Source of the DNA: Hyphodiscus hymeniophilus
Taxonomy: Eukaryota; Ascomycota; Leotiomycetes; Helotiales; Hyphodiscaceae
DNA: 64,000 nt
Direction: 5' to 3'
Assembly: GCA_016508695.1 (NCBI GenBank)
Contig: VNKQ01000009.1
Coordinates: 992,001-1,056,000 of the forward strand
Part shown: positions 10,375 to 21,479 of the stretch, in pieces
Layout: each line of letters starts with the position of its first letter
Numbering within the stretch: the stretch's first letter is position 1
Program-made: the position numbers and the translations under genes
Notes under the pieces: model-generated
Databases searched by the model: none
What the model was told of the DNA's origin: nothing
The model's input: only the letters and a program-made list of their open reading frames with translations

Positions 10375-11715
10375 ATCGGGAGGGCATGGATTCGTCTTGA
10401 AAATGATTTGGAGGAGCCGGCTGGCTAGGGATTGGCTCTACAAGATATTCTGGCTTTACTGTGGAGGAGTTATGGGTCGACTAAGCATTGAAAGCGATTT
10501 AGCTTAGGAAGCGCTTGCATTGGAGTCTGGGACATGACAATGGTACATACGAAGGCATTCTTGTTGTGGTGCTGAATTTACAACTGGCTGGAGGCACTGA
10601 ACATGTACAAGTACAAAACAAACTGGACTCTGTATTTTGAAGTCAATGAAAGTGGTCTTTTCCCTAATCGCTTGCTGACTTCTTCAGCGATGCGAAACCT
10701 CCCATCCTTTGCCTTACCTTGGTAAGGATTGTTAGCCTCACTGGCGACGATGAATGTGAATGTTGTTTAGGCTTGCAGCGAAATGTTGGCTATTTATAGA
10801 AAAAGCAACGAGAGTAAATTGCTGCAAGCAGGTCCAATATCGATCAACTTACTATGGAGCGAGGCCATTTGATAGTGAGGGTACTTGTGCTGCTCACTCA
10901 CCCTTTGACAACTTGCCGGAGACTTTTGACGAGTCATGATGAGGCTTTTACCGATCTGTTCAAGCACATTCGAGATCATGTTGCACAATACGACGTCAGG
11001 TTATTTATGGTTTACTAGACCTCCAAAACACTCTTTTGTTCTCGATCATCTGAATGATCTAGTTGTAGAGTAAGACGCATGACTCTTCCACTGTTCCTTG
11101 CTATCTCTCAACAAATTCGCTGACTAAAACTAACAGCGGCGAGCTCACTGCCTTGAAACATCAAACCCGTGAACGAAAAGATCCAGAGTAAGATATCTGA
11201 TTCCTCGACTGCTGCTCGCAATATTGGCCAATCTCATGAAGATTTCGTTCGTTGTTTTTGAGTGATCAAGGAACTAAGTCAGAAGATCAGGTTTCTCGAC
11301 TGTACTGCTCAGCAACCCTGTCGAGGAAAGCTAAGATGACTTCGATACCATTATGAATGCTTACTTTGAAGAATCAATGTCGGAGATCCATCGGACCCAT
11401 GTTGCTAGTATCTGTATCATCACCCGAAAATATCACCCTTCGCCAGTGCATTGGGCTGAGAAAGCCTCCTGCCCAATATGAAGGGTACAGTAATCGAGTA
11501 ATGCGTACTACTGACAAGCACTCGTTGCACAGAGTCGGAAAACAAGCACCCCGGGAAAGACAATCACAACGAACAAAATGCTTCATTGTTCACAATACAA
11601 ACGCCGACATATGCAGATCCAAACGCATCACAAATACCTGCCCTGCGGTGAATGCTTCAAATACCTTCATATATCCTTCAATATGTTGTACGAAATATCT
11701 TCCCACATCCCAGTA
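10375..11715. other. Intergenic, no gene seen
   Basis: About 1.34 kb between convergent genes. It should hold the 3' untranslated regions of the EF-hand gene and of the eIF4E-like gene. A few short ORFs exist without splice structure or recognisable domains. No tRNA or repeat was identified. Confidence 0.45.
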
Positions 11716-12547
11716 TCATGCTTTTGGAACTTCAATGGCAGGGGTCGGTGCAGTCTTCTCGGCGGTGGGAGCTTTGAACCCAGCATGATCTGAATGTTTC
11801 TTATAAAAGTAGTTGTCAGGCTTCGGTTTCAACTCTGCAGGAAGTTCCTCCAAGACTATGGCCAAGATCGCATCAATCGACTTCTGGTTCGAGCCATCTC
11901 GGTGCCAGATCGAAATGAGGTGCGAATTAAAACGGACCGAAAGGCCAACTCCACAAAGTTGATCACCTTTGAAAGTAAGCATTTATCTTGGCAAATATTC
12001 ACAGAGTTCCTTACCAGTATCGAGACAACCTTGCAGTTTCTCTCCAATGGCCATTAACTGCACTCTCGTCCAGAAATCTGGTCCATTCACTTTCGGCACT
12101 CTGAAAGTCCAGCTCCCACCGTTTATATTCCTTCGATCCTCCCAAACTGGCTGAAACCCTTGCTTGAAGAGGTATATCGACTCTCGCATCTTGATCTGGT
12201 CGACCGGGGTATTGTTGTTGTATCGCCAGAAGTCCTGAACAGACTCAATCTGCGAGCCAAGCTGCTCTAACGTTGCGTCGTAGGTTCCATCCGCCAGCTT
12301 CTGTTGATCCTTTTGCTGTCTTTGTGCATTAATCAGCTTCTGCGAAGGTATGAAACTGAGCCCTGCCTTCTGACACTTGTGCTTACCTGTCAAAATAGAC
12401 TTTCCAGTAATGCTGAGTTGGCAATGCTCGCATGGCCTTCAGCATATTCTTCTTTGCATCATCTCGCTGCTCGGCAGGAGATCCGGTGTCGCTGGGACCA
12501 GAGGCCGTTGAGAGACCTTTGGTCAAGAGAGAAGGTCGCATCGCCAT
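11716..12547 (-). CDS. eIF4E-family cap-binding protein (4EHP/eIF4E2-like)
   Basis: Three exons on the minus strand, 12547-12387, 12319-12015 and 11966-11716, close to 238 aa. The fold markers of eIF4E are in order: LPTQHYWKVYFDR, QIESVQDFWRYNNN, QPVWEDRRNINGGSW with the conserved WED-type acidic residue near cap-contacting Trp positions, FWTRVQLMAIGE and LSVRFNSHLISIWHRD. The protein binds the m7G mRNA cap. Its short insertion-rich N-terminal half and the divergence from canonical eIF4E suggest the eIF4E2/4EHP class, which in animals represses translation of selected mRNAs; this class assignment is inference. Introns 12320-12386 and 12016?-type boundary at 11967-12014 both have GTAAG donors. 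The start ATG is the first after stop codons in the transcribed frame with good upstream context. Confidence 0.84.
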
Positions 12548-13160
12548 GTTCAGCCTTGCGTAACAATGAGAGTGTGATGGTCGGATTCGAGTCACATATA
12601 TGATCTCAAAACTAGACAGATTGTCGGATATGGTCGAGGCTGCAGAAACAAAGAAATACAAAAAGGAACGGCAGTTGGGACTTTCGACGTGGTAGCAAGC
12701 CAATGCGATGGACCCTGTTGGGCCTTTGATGCAGTCCGGGTCCCACCTGAAACAAGCCGTCTCGCTTGGGAGGCGCATCAGAAGGGGCTTAGCGCCGGGA
12801 GCAGCCGTGCGCTAAAGATATCAACCTTTTTCCTCACTTCACTTTCTGTCCTTCAGATTCTAACTTCACCTTACGTCGGATTACCACACGCCCGCGGCCT
12901 TTCAAAAATTCTAGACTAAGCCTCCCAACCTCCCCAATTTTCAGCCAAGGAGAAAGAAGAGAACCCACGTAGCGTAACGCACAATTCCAGTATGATTGAA
13001 ATCTCTTTTACCTTTTTTCTTCTCACTCTCTCGTACTCTTTTTTTCATCCTCATCGCAAAATCCAAATTCGCGATTCTTTCTTCAATCCAAACCGCTCCA
13101 TTTTGTGTCGGCAACCAAGCTAGCTTTTCACGATAACGATAACGCGATAACGATAACACA
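12548..13160. promoter_or_regulatory. Divergent promoter with four GATA motifs next to the downstream ATG
   Basis: 613 bp separate the divergent eIF4E-like and acidic-protein genes. The 5' leader of the plus-strand gene is pyrimidine-rich (about 13000-13080) and ends with four CGATAA hexamers at 13131, 13137, 13145 and 13151, a few bases before the start codon at 13161. GATAA is the core recognised by fungal GATA factors. The position inside the transcribed leader is unusual, so transcriptional use is unproven. Confidence 0.45.
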
Positions 13161-14507
13161 ATGGCTAACTTCGTAGCCCTCACTCCGCCTCTTGGCTCAC
13201 ACCCTTTCGGTACTGCGTTTGGCGTCTTCCAATCCGCTACTTTCGCTCCGTCTCAAGGCATTCCACTCACGTATGGTGCCAATATCGCTGAGCTTGGTTA
13301 TCCGCCATTGAATGCCCCTATCCGAGTCCTGCTGTTAAAGAAGTATCCTGGAACAATTTTAGCGGATCCCGATCAAGAAGACGGTACGCCCTCATGTTTG
13401 CCCGTGCCTGCAACATTTGGGACAAAGCTGACTATGATAACCAGTACTCCCATTCCCGGATCGCGACCCAGTTCATATTGAAGAGATCTGGGCGAAATAC
13501 GAGGCAACCGTTGATGACCCTCATCTCTACGCGGGCCTTCCGTTCACCAACCTAGCTACCTTCACTGAACGTGAGATTGTTGAGTGGGTTACTGGTCGGT
13601 CTTCAATCTTGCTTCTATTGATATCTGCTAACTTGGCCATAGAATTTGAAGCTTCTCAAGGTCCTGCCATCTTTGTCATCGCCGATCGAACCATGAATGT
13701 TCTCAAGTCGAGGTCAAAGAAGCGTGCTCGTCGCGATGCTTTCAAGAACGACGCTGCCGTTGAGAAGTCTGAGTCGCGTTCTCCCAAACAACTCAAGGAG
13801 GGCTCTTCTAGCACTGCCGTCACTAACAATCGGCCGAGCGTGAAGGATCAATATGATGCCGCATTCCCCGCACATGTCGTCGTTGACCAAGACTCTCCTG
13901 CATACATCATGGCCTTGAACTACCTCAAGACATATGGTAAGTGGCTCTTATCATTGTCCAAATTCATTCGCTGACATAATATCTAGCCAAGAGCAACGCA
14001 AAGTACTCTGGAAGTGTCAATGAAATTATCGCAAAGCAAGGCATGGGACCCCTCGCTCAACGCTGTGCCAAGTTCTTTGCCTGGGGTTTGAAACAGGCTA
14101 TTCATTCTCTCAAGACCGAGCCAACCGAGCCGGTTCTTGAGTCTGCTCTCGAGCCTGCCATTACGAAGCCTGCTGTTGACATTGAGTCTGAGGATGAAGA
14201 CTTGGAGAATTCCGATTATGAGGAGTTGGATCTGGGTGGGGATAGCGATGACGAGATTATCTACGTCCGTCCCCAAAACAAGAAGCCGGTTATCAAGAGT
14301 ATACAAAAATCCACGCTGAATGAGCGATTGGGATCGTTCCTTCCTGCGATGAGGGATGCAAACGAGAAGCTTGCCGCGGGCATCCAAGCGGGCCACAGTC
14401 AATCAATGGAGTTGAGCGATTCGGATGAGGACCACGTTGCTATGGATTTGGGCTTGGGCGTTCTCGAAGAGTTGCATGAAGAGGAGCTACTCGTTGAGAG
14501 AGCTTGA
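13161..14507 (+). CDS. Uncharacterised acidic-tailed protein (possibly DUF6924)
   Basis: Four exons (13161-13383, 13445-13594, 13643-13936, 13987-14507) close to 395 aa. The N-terminal half looks like a folded domain: PIRVLLLKKYPG, IEEIWAKYEA, LYAGLPFTNLATFTEREIVEWV and EFEASQGPAIFVIADRTM. This pattern resembles what I recall of DUF6924, an uncharacterised fungal/bacterial domain, but I am not certain. A basic stretch KSRSKKRARR follows and could be a nuclear localisation signal. The C-terminus is rich in Glu/Asp (ESEDEDLENSDYEELDLGGDSDDE) and probably disordered. No catalytic motif is recognised. All three introns interrupt codons after the first base. Confidence 0.75.
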
Positions 14508-15387
14508 ATCAGTTCATTGGCTTTGAGATATTGAGCATGGCGCATTGGTTGATACCCTGTATTACGTAGAAATGAACCACGCAAAACTATTAAACAAGAC
14601 TCAACTGTACATCGTAATCACTTCTCCGTTATTCGCAATTCTAGTCTTAAATTTACTATTTCTACAGGTAAACTGAAAGATTGATCAGCATTTCACCCTA
14701 CAATAAAAGGGTCCAGAATCTTTGTTTCTGAACGATTGGAATCCACAGTACCATGCTCTCCTCAAACACAATATACACAATCATCCACACGTCTTTGTCC
14801 ATTGAGCACGCAGGATTGCATCTCGTAAGGCATCAAGATACTTGCCACATTTAGAACAAGTCCGCCGAGTTCAATTCGTGGTCTATCGATTTCCCAATAC
14901 TTCGGATACAATAAGTGATTTTGATCGTGATAAACGTCAGATGAACAATTATCTTCCGCATTGCTCCCTTGTTTTCGACGATTCGGCCGAAGGTGTGGAG
15001 AAGATTGTAAGATTGTCCAGGCAGCAGACGGAGAGAAGGTCATCTGCAACGCCAAGATGTAGCGAGGAGAAAATGGCCACGTCTTTCGCAGATACGCGGT
15101 AGTTGACGATGATCTTCAACCTGCGGACGAGTACCTAGATTGACAGTCTCTCGATACTTTCGGTCTACTTCTTCATGTTCAGAAACGCCTCTAGGCTCTC
15201 CATCGGTGGTGTTTCAAAGGAGGAGACTCTTGAGTTCTTGCCTTTGGAGAAACCTCTACGCGTTCTCCTTCCAGCAAAGATATCCTGTTAAGTTTACAAG
15301 TTTTATTCGTGCTATCATGACAATACTCCGAACTCCATCGCTATTCAGAAAAACAGACACATCATCCAACTCCAAGTAATCTTATGG
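14508..15387. other. Intergenic, with a possible unresolved minus-strand coding segment
   Basis: 880 bp between convergent genes. On the minus strand an open stretch at 14762-15055 (98 codons) and a second at about 15065-15210 have amino acid content that could be coding, but I could not join them with convincing splice sites or match them to a family. I list the region as undetermined. Confidence 0.25.
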
Positions 15388-17126
15388 TCAATTGACTCTT
15401 TCGGCCAAAGGCTTAGTAAACCTACCCTTATCATCTCCAATTTTCTTCTTAAACATACCCAAGTCCTTTAGCAGCTCCTTCATGTAACCTTGTGTCTCTG
15501 TCGCGCGCTCTTCATGCTCCGTGAGGTCAACACCCTCGTCCTCATCATCGTATTCATCATCCGGAGCCTCGGTCCTATCATCATTCTCCTTATCAGCTTC
15601 CCCTTCCGGAGCCTCAAACATGCTCGGCTGTCGACTTCCTCCTTGGACACTAGTTCTCGCACTCCGAGGGACCTCGATCGGATTCTTCAAGCTCTCAAGA
15701 GCAAGCTTAAGGTGGAGTCTCAGAGCATCGTTCTCGGTTTGGAGATTTCGGATTTTGCCTTCTGCAACCATACTTCGATCTTCCATCATGCGTTGCATAG
15801 TCACCACTCTGTTCTGATATTCCTCCAATTTCTCTTCTTGTTCTTTACCTTCCTTCTCACGACGTCGGGAATCAGACACGTTGAGTTGGAGAATGCGAAT
15901 TTCTTCAGCCATGGCAGCAATTTGCGCATCTCTCTCAGCAGCTGAAACGTGGTCTTGGTTGACGACAGCACGAGTGCGAATTCTCTTCGCTTGATCAGCA
16001 TAGCGAAGGGTAGAAAGAGTTTCGTCATAGTCGGATGGTGCAATACAGGCGATCATGGCAGTCTTACTGTTTCCTCCCAATGAGTCCTTCAGAAGCCAGG
16101 TAAGAATTGAGTCTCGATATGGTACCACATCTTTGTTTCTCTTGCCTGGTCGATGTTGCTTCGGGTCTGCCAATGCAGCAATCACACGGCCGAGTGTCGT
16201 GAGAGACTTGTTGATATTGCTACCTTCTCTCAGGCGAGCACCAGTCGCTTCTGTAGCTTTTGCTCTCTCACTTCCCGCCAGATCAACCAATCGGATTCGT
16301 GCCATACGCTCAGTAGTCTCGTCCGTCTCCATGTCGTGGTGGATTTGCTTGAGCATGATGGTGAAGACTGCGTGACTTCGACTACTTGTATCGTTCATCT
16401 TGGTACTTGCAGTTGTGCGGCTTGCATCTCCCATCTTCATGTACCGCATGATCTCTGAGATGTTCTTGACCGGAGCATCTGTCAAGTCCTTGATGTATGG
16501 TCCCTCCGTTGGTGACTCTCGGATCTTGAGATAATATGGAGGCTGGTTTGGATGTACTGGAACTAGCAAATCGCGAACATGCTCATTATAAACTTCGAAA
16601 TAGGAGACTCGGACGTTGTAGGAGATGTTGGGTGTTTCGTTGTGTGCTGCCTCAATTCTTTCGAAGAGATCCTCGCATGTTCTTGGTATAAGTCCCGGTT
16701 GGTCAGGTGTTCCCATCATAGTATAACTCTTTCCAGAGCCCGTTTGACCGTATGCAAATATACAAGTGTGATAACCCTCGAAGTTGTGATCTAAAAACTC
16801 CTCTCCCAGACAGTTGTAGACATCTTCCTGGTGCGCATAATGCTCGTCCTTCGTATCATGGCTCCAGAAGGAATTATCAAACGTGAAGCACTTCTCTTCG
16901 ATCACTTTCCGAGACTTCGATCGCGAGTTCGCAGGGTCGTCATCATTTGGTACGAGTAGAGTCGTGGCTTGGGTAACGGGGTCCATTGCAATCAGGCACT
17001 CCGCGCCTCTCTCAATCTCTACGGCATATTAGCACGGTTCAATTATTTCTCTACGCGTGTCTTACCTCTCGGAAGATATCCTCTCACTCTCACAACCACT
17101 CTTACATTTCCTCCAGGCGCGTCCAT
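15388..17126 (-). CDS. Short kinesin-3 (Unc104-like, UncB/NKin3 type)
   Basis: Two exons, 17126-17066 and 17018-15388, close to 563 aa starting MDAPGGNVRVVVRV. The motor is complete: P-loop GQTGSGKS at residues 111-118, switch I NDTSSRSHAVF, switch II DLAGSE and the neck region following DETLSTLRYADQAKRI. The loop QHRPGKRNKD is positively charged like the kinesin-3 K-loop. After the motor there is coiled coil with EEIRILQLNV and an acidic tail, and the protein stops. Full-length Unc104 (about 1,600 aa) continues with FHA and PH domains; filamentous fungi also have a second, truncated Unc104 paralogue, which fits. The nucleotide-contact motif RxRP reads RVRG here. The frame stays open upstream to an ATG at 17381, which would add 85 residues. 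Confidence 0.85.
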
Positions 17127-18242
17127 TCTGCCAATTGGCGTGATGCTTCCTTCCCTTGATCTGAGCGACGGTGTTGAGGCAGATGATTTGACAGATCGCA
17201 TTTCCGCTGCCACTCCTGGCACCAACCTTGGATCCAGTGCCATAGCAAGCAATTCTTCAATGTCTTGAATAGTGCCCTCGAATCGTTGTCGCAAATTGCT
17301 GTACATAGAGATTTGATGATTATTGACTTCGTACAAGGTACGTTGGCTAGGTAATTTGACAAGTGGGGCACTGAAGGTCACATGATGAATGTGGGGTAAG
17401 ATTCAACGACCAACCCTTAATGAGGTTTTGACCACCTTATCCGAGCCGATGGTGTTCGGGAACCTCAATCCCGCTGTGATATGGGGGAGATCATGAGGTC
17501 TGCATATCATTTCTCCTACTAATACTCCCGTAAAGCGGAATGTGTATCACTCTGAATCCTTCCTCTCAAACGTCAGTCTATTTGAACGACTGGGGATGCT
17601 AATAACATGTATGCTAGGCTAATAGTTCGAAAGCTTCCAGAGGGTTGATTGAGTAGGACTCCAACCGCTGACAGCATTCAGATCAAGGGTCTCCTGATGA
17701 CGAGGTTCTGATGTAGCCTCGCCTCGGCCTTGGGAATTGGGAAGAAACCTCCATCATTGAATCAGACTTGGAATATTGGGATAAAATCGTCTTAAGTCTT
17801 GGTCTTAATTTTATCCGTTTATCTTCAACTTTTGAGCCAAGCTCATGTTCCAATTCCAATGCCTTGATCTTCACCCGTTGATGCCCCGAAACAAGATCAG
17901 GACCTTTGGATATGCCTATTACGGCAATTACTGACTCTTTTTTCGAAGAAAGCATTGAGGTATAAAGCAATTTCATACCCCTTGAGCAGTAGCAGTCCAT
18001 AACGCCATTTTCTCGGAGTATTTATTTCGCTTGGCCTCCATACATAATGGATGCTTGGTTCTCAGACGTTCCCGTATGATAACTGCATTGACTAAGCCAT
18101 CAGATCTGTCCATTCCGCAAAGTATATCGAAGACTTACACTTCATATGGAAGATTCACATTCTTGATCGCCCAGATTATTCTCATGCGTTAGGAGCTTCA
18201 CTAAAGATTTTTTATTGTTTCTTGAATTCATTGGCAGCCTCA
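17127..18242. other. Intergenic, left flank of the retroelement
   Basis: About 1.1 kb containing the kinesin promoter and then unique sequence up to the insertion site. A 106-codon minus-strand ORF at 17683-18000 shows no domain or splicing and is probably chance. Base composition is ordinary until 18242, where it changes abruptly at the LTR. Confidence 0.5.
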
Positions 18243-18247
18243 GTAAA
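18243..18247. repeat. Target-site duplication, left copy (GTAAA)
   Basis: GTAAA directly precedes the 5' LTR and recurs at 32173-32177 directly after the 3' LTR. Five base pairs is the usual duplication for Ty3/Gypsy integrases. Confidence 0.85.
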
Positions 18248-18391
18248 TATAAGGGTGGTCACGTGGGCACTAGGGTCCTACCCTATACTTATATTATTCC
18301 CTCACATACTATAGCTTCTCTTCCTTAGACGTACTACAAATACTAGAATAGTTTATATAATCTTCTTATTATACGTAAGCCTACTATTATA
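18248..18391 (+). repeat. 5' LTR (144 bp)
   Basis: It starts TATAAGGGTGG and ends CTACTATTATA. It aligns without gaps to 32029-32172. I count 14 differences, all transitions; in 11 of them this copy carries the A or T. The termini are TATA...TATA rather than the common TG...CA, but both boundaries are fixed by the duplicated GTAAA on the outside and by the polypurine tract at the other copy. Confidence 0.93.
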
Positions 18392-18599
18392 TAGTAGTAA
18401 TACTAATTACGATTAATAACCTCCCGATCTTAAGTCCAAATCGTTTTCCAAAGCCAATTGTTGTAATTATATAATATAACCTTATTATACCCCTTATTTT
18501 TTGCCCCTAACGCGAAAACCCGTATAAGTACGTTCACTTAAAAGAAGACGGCTAATAGTAGAGTTTGCGCCAAATAGGCCTTTATAAAACGTTTCTTAT

Positions 18600-20950
18600 T
18601 CTCAAATAGGAAGAAGCTTATATAAGTTCGAGTAACTAAGCTAAGAACTAATACCCCTCGCAAGAATAATACTATATTAATAGTAAATTCGCAAAAAGAC
18701 TTACAAAAGAATTACTAGTACCCTTTATACCCTTTATACTAGTACCCGAGAATAAGAGGTTCGAGTCTCTATAGACCCCTTATCCTTACTATTAATAGTT
18801 AATCGAAATCTCGCTAGTCGACCGTTTAAACCTCGAATTAGTAAGAATAAAATTAGTAACTACTTCGACTAATTTGTAATTTAAGGATATAAAACAATTA
18901 AACCCTTTTAATACCCTTATTATTAACTACAAAGTCGAACTAACTACCCTTTTTTTATACTCCCTTCTTTTTTATTTAATACGGTTTAAAGATATCCTTT
19001 ATAATACCCCGATTAACTAGAAACTTATATTACTAAGCCCAAAACTATTACCCCGCCTTACCTTACGTCCTATTAAGAAAGACAAGTATTTTAATATCTT
19101 TTAAGACCTAGTACTCGTTAATACTAATACCAAAAACGAAGCCGATTCTAATTCTATATTATTATAATCGACGTAAGACGCTTTTACGATACTTACTTAA
19201 ATCCTAGTCTAGCTAGGGGTTTACGATATTAATATATAAATCCGTAATATAGTACTCGTTAAACAAGTATACTTATTAGTTAAAGAGGATAGTAAATTTG
19301 AGACTTTAGAACTATATATTAATAATACTAATCACGCTATTGCCTTAGTAGCCCTACGACTTACTAAACCTATATATTATATAAAACTAAAAGCAAAAGC
19401 GGTAATAGATATCCTTCTCTCTAACTTGAGCGTTAACTTAGTCTAAAGCTTTAATAGCTTTTTAGATTACTTTTATAAAGGTCCTACTATATATAATCAC
19501 GTTACCCGGAACTTAACGCTAGTAACCGTTTTACTTATACCCATTATTTAATAGAAAGGCTACTAAAGTAATAATACTTGGATATTCGAACTATAATAAT
19601 ACTAGTAACGATTATATATATAAATAGATTAGAATTAACCTAATACTAATCGCGGTCGTCCCGATTCCCGTGATTATTATAATCTTTAATCCGATTTACT
19701 TAATTACTATAATCCTTAATTTGACTCTTATAATCGCTATAATCTTCGACTCGATTCTTATAATTACTATAATCCTTAATCCAATTCTCGTAATTATCGA
19801 GAGAACTCGAGAGGCCGTTATAATTACTACGAGTATTATAGTTACCGAGATTATTTGTTTACTAGGTTTTCTTAGAGAAACAAATCTTTTTAACCCAAGC
19901 TTAAAGCCTTTAATATTAAATATAATAGCGAATCTATAGTTATTTCTTACCTTAACCGTTTGGACTATATGTCTTATACTTATAGAGAGGGGTAACTATT
20001 AGCTTTACTTTTAATAGTTATAAAAGGAAAAGTATATACTTAGTTCGATAGCCTTTTCCCCAACGCTAAAGATCGAATAATTAACTTACTTACTAAATAG
20101 GCTTATAATCTTTAAGTGTAGTTCTATACTAACGCGTCTATAGTATTATAATAAGCCGATCGAATAAAGTATAGCTTTAATAACAAAGATAAACTTAATG
20201 TCCGCGACTACCTAGCTAAAAAACGATCCTTATATATTAAAGCGGGAGAGTAAAACGAAGACTTTATTATTTAACGTATATACAAAGGCTTTAACCCTAC
20301 TTTACGAAACTTAGTTAAGCTTTAACTCTCTAATAACACGCTTACTAAATTTACAGATATAGTTTATAGTTCGGAAGTATTAGCTCGCGTATAATACTTA
20401 AGTATTAAGGAATAGATTAAAGGCGTCTATTCTCTACTTAATAATCTTATATACTATAGTATATTTAACTCTACTAATAAAAATAAATTCAATTATAAAG
20501 CCTATAAGACGCCTAGATTTAGTAGTAAATATAACGAAGTACCCCGAGTTCTATCTCCTTTAAGTTAACCTCGTTATATCTCTAGAGATATAATATTACA
20601 AATTACTAAGGACCTTAAAGCGGATTTCTAACTTATAACTAATAGGTTTCTTTTAGTACTTCTAGCTTTACTAGTATTACCTATTAAGAAATTCGCCCTA
20701 AAGTATTCTTATACTTTCTATAAAGGTAATTATATTAATTCTTAATGTAATTACTCGGATAATCCGCGTAATAAGTTTAAAAAGTAAATAATAGTTCCCG
20801 TTTATTATAAAGAAACTAACGAAGATTTAGTCGAAGTAAACGAATTTATATACTAAGTATATTAAGAATATTAGGACGTTTACTACGCAAATATTAACTA
20901 ATAAGGCTTTATATTACTATTTACTCTTTAAGCTTTAGACTCGGATAACG
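18600..20950 (+). pseudogene. gag-like region, RIP-degraded
   Basis: No intact frame survives. Around 20701-20748 the frame reads tyrosines spaced as in a zinc knuckle (Tyr at 20710, 20719 and 20731) followed by a retained Cys at 20746, with spacing X2-X3-X4, consistent with Cys/His codons turned to Tyr. A Ser/Asp/Tyr/Asn-rich segment with a 30-bp tandem repeat lies at 19672-19800. Boundaries are approximate because start and stop signals are destroyed. This frame differs from the pol frame by one base, as is common between gag and pol. Confidence 0.6.
19672..19800 (+). repeat. Tandem repeat, about 30-bp unit, four copies
   Basis: Units of the form ATAATCCTTAATCCGATTCT plus about ten further bases recur in tandem, each differing by a few transitions. 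The period is a multiple of three, so it would have encoded a ten-residue repeat in the gag-like product. The 89-codon ORF over this stretch is an artefact of the repeat. Confidence 0.7.
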
Positions 20951-21479
20951 TCTCGGAAAACGATTTTAGTAGTCGCTTTAGGGTACCCGACTACTCGTAA
21001 AACAAAGTAGTAACTCTCTTATTATTAACCTTACTTATTATATTGTTTTTATATCGACTCTTATTTCTATAATACTTATTACTTGTATTATTCCTAATAT
21101 TATATATATACCCGTTCCCAAATTTGCTTTTAAACTTACTCTTGTCTTTAAAATCGAACTTATAGCTTAACTCGTTAATATTCCTAAGACAAAAAACATA
21201 ATTATAAGTATTAAGGAGCCGCTTGCTTTACTCTAAAACTATAATATCGAATTACTTCTTAACTAAATAGATATATAGAGTAGTCTAACTTCTCTATAAC
21301 TACTATTAATACTTATATTCTCCCTAATACTACGATTAGTCGAATTAATTATACTTGCATATAACTCTCTAGAAAAGCTAATTACTATTATAAATAAAAT
21401 CGCTATTATAAATAATAGAGTCTTATTACTTCCTAAGCTAAAAAGGAAGAGAAAACGGAAAAAGGTATTTGTAAGTATA

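Noticed and set aside
18392..18420. Primer-binding site after the 5' LTR
   Set aside because: The sequence begins TAGTAGTAATACTAATTACG, which could be a RIP-altered TGG-type site, but no tRNA complement can be assigned with confidence.
19670..19939. 89-codon plus-strand ORF rich in Ile
   Set aside because: It is an alternative frame of the 30-bp tandem repeat inside the RIP-mutated gag-like region; its composition reflects AT-richness.
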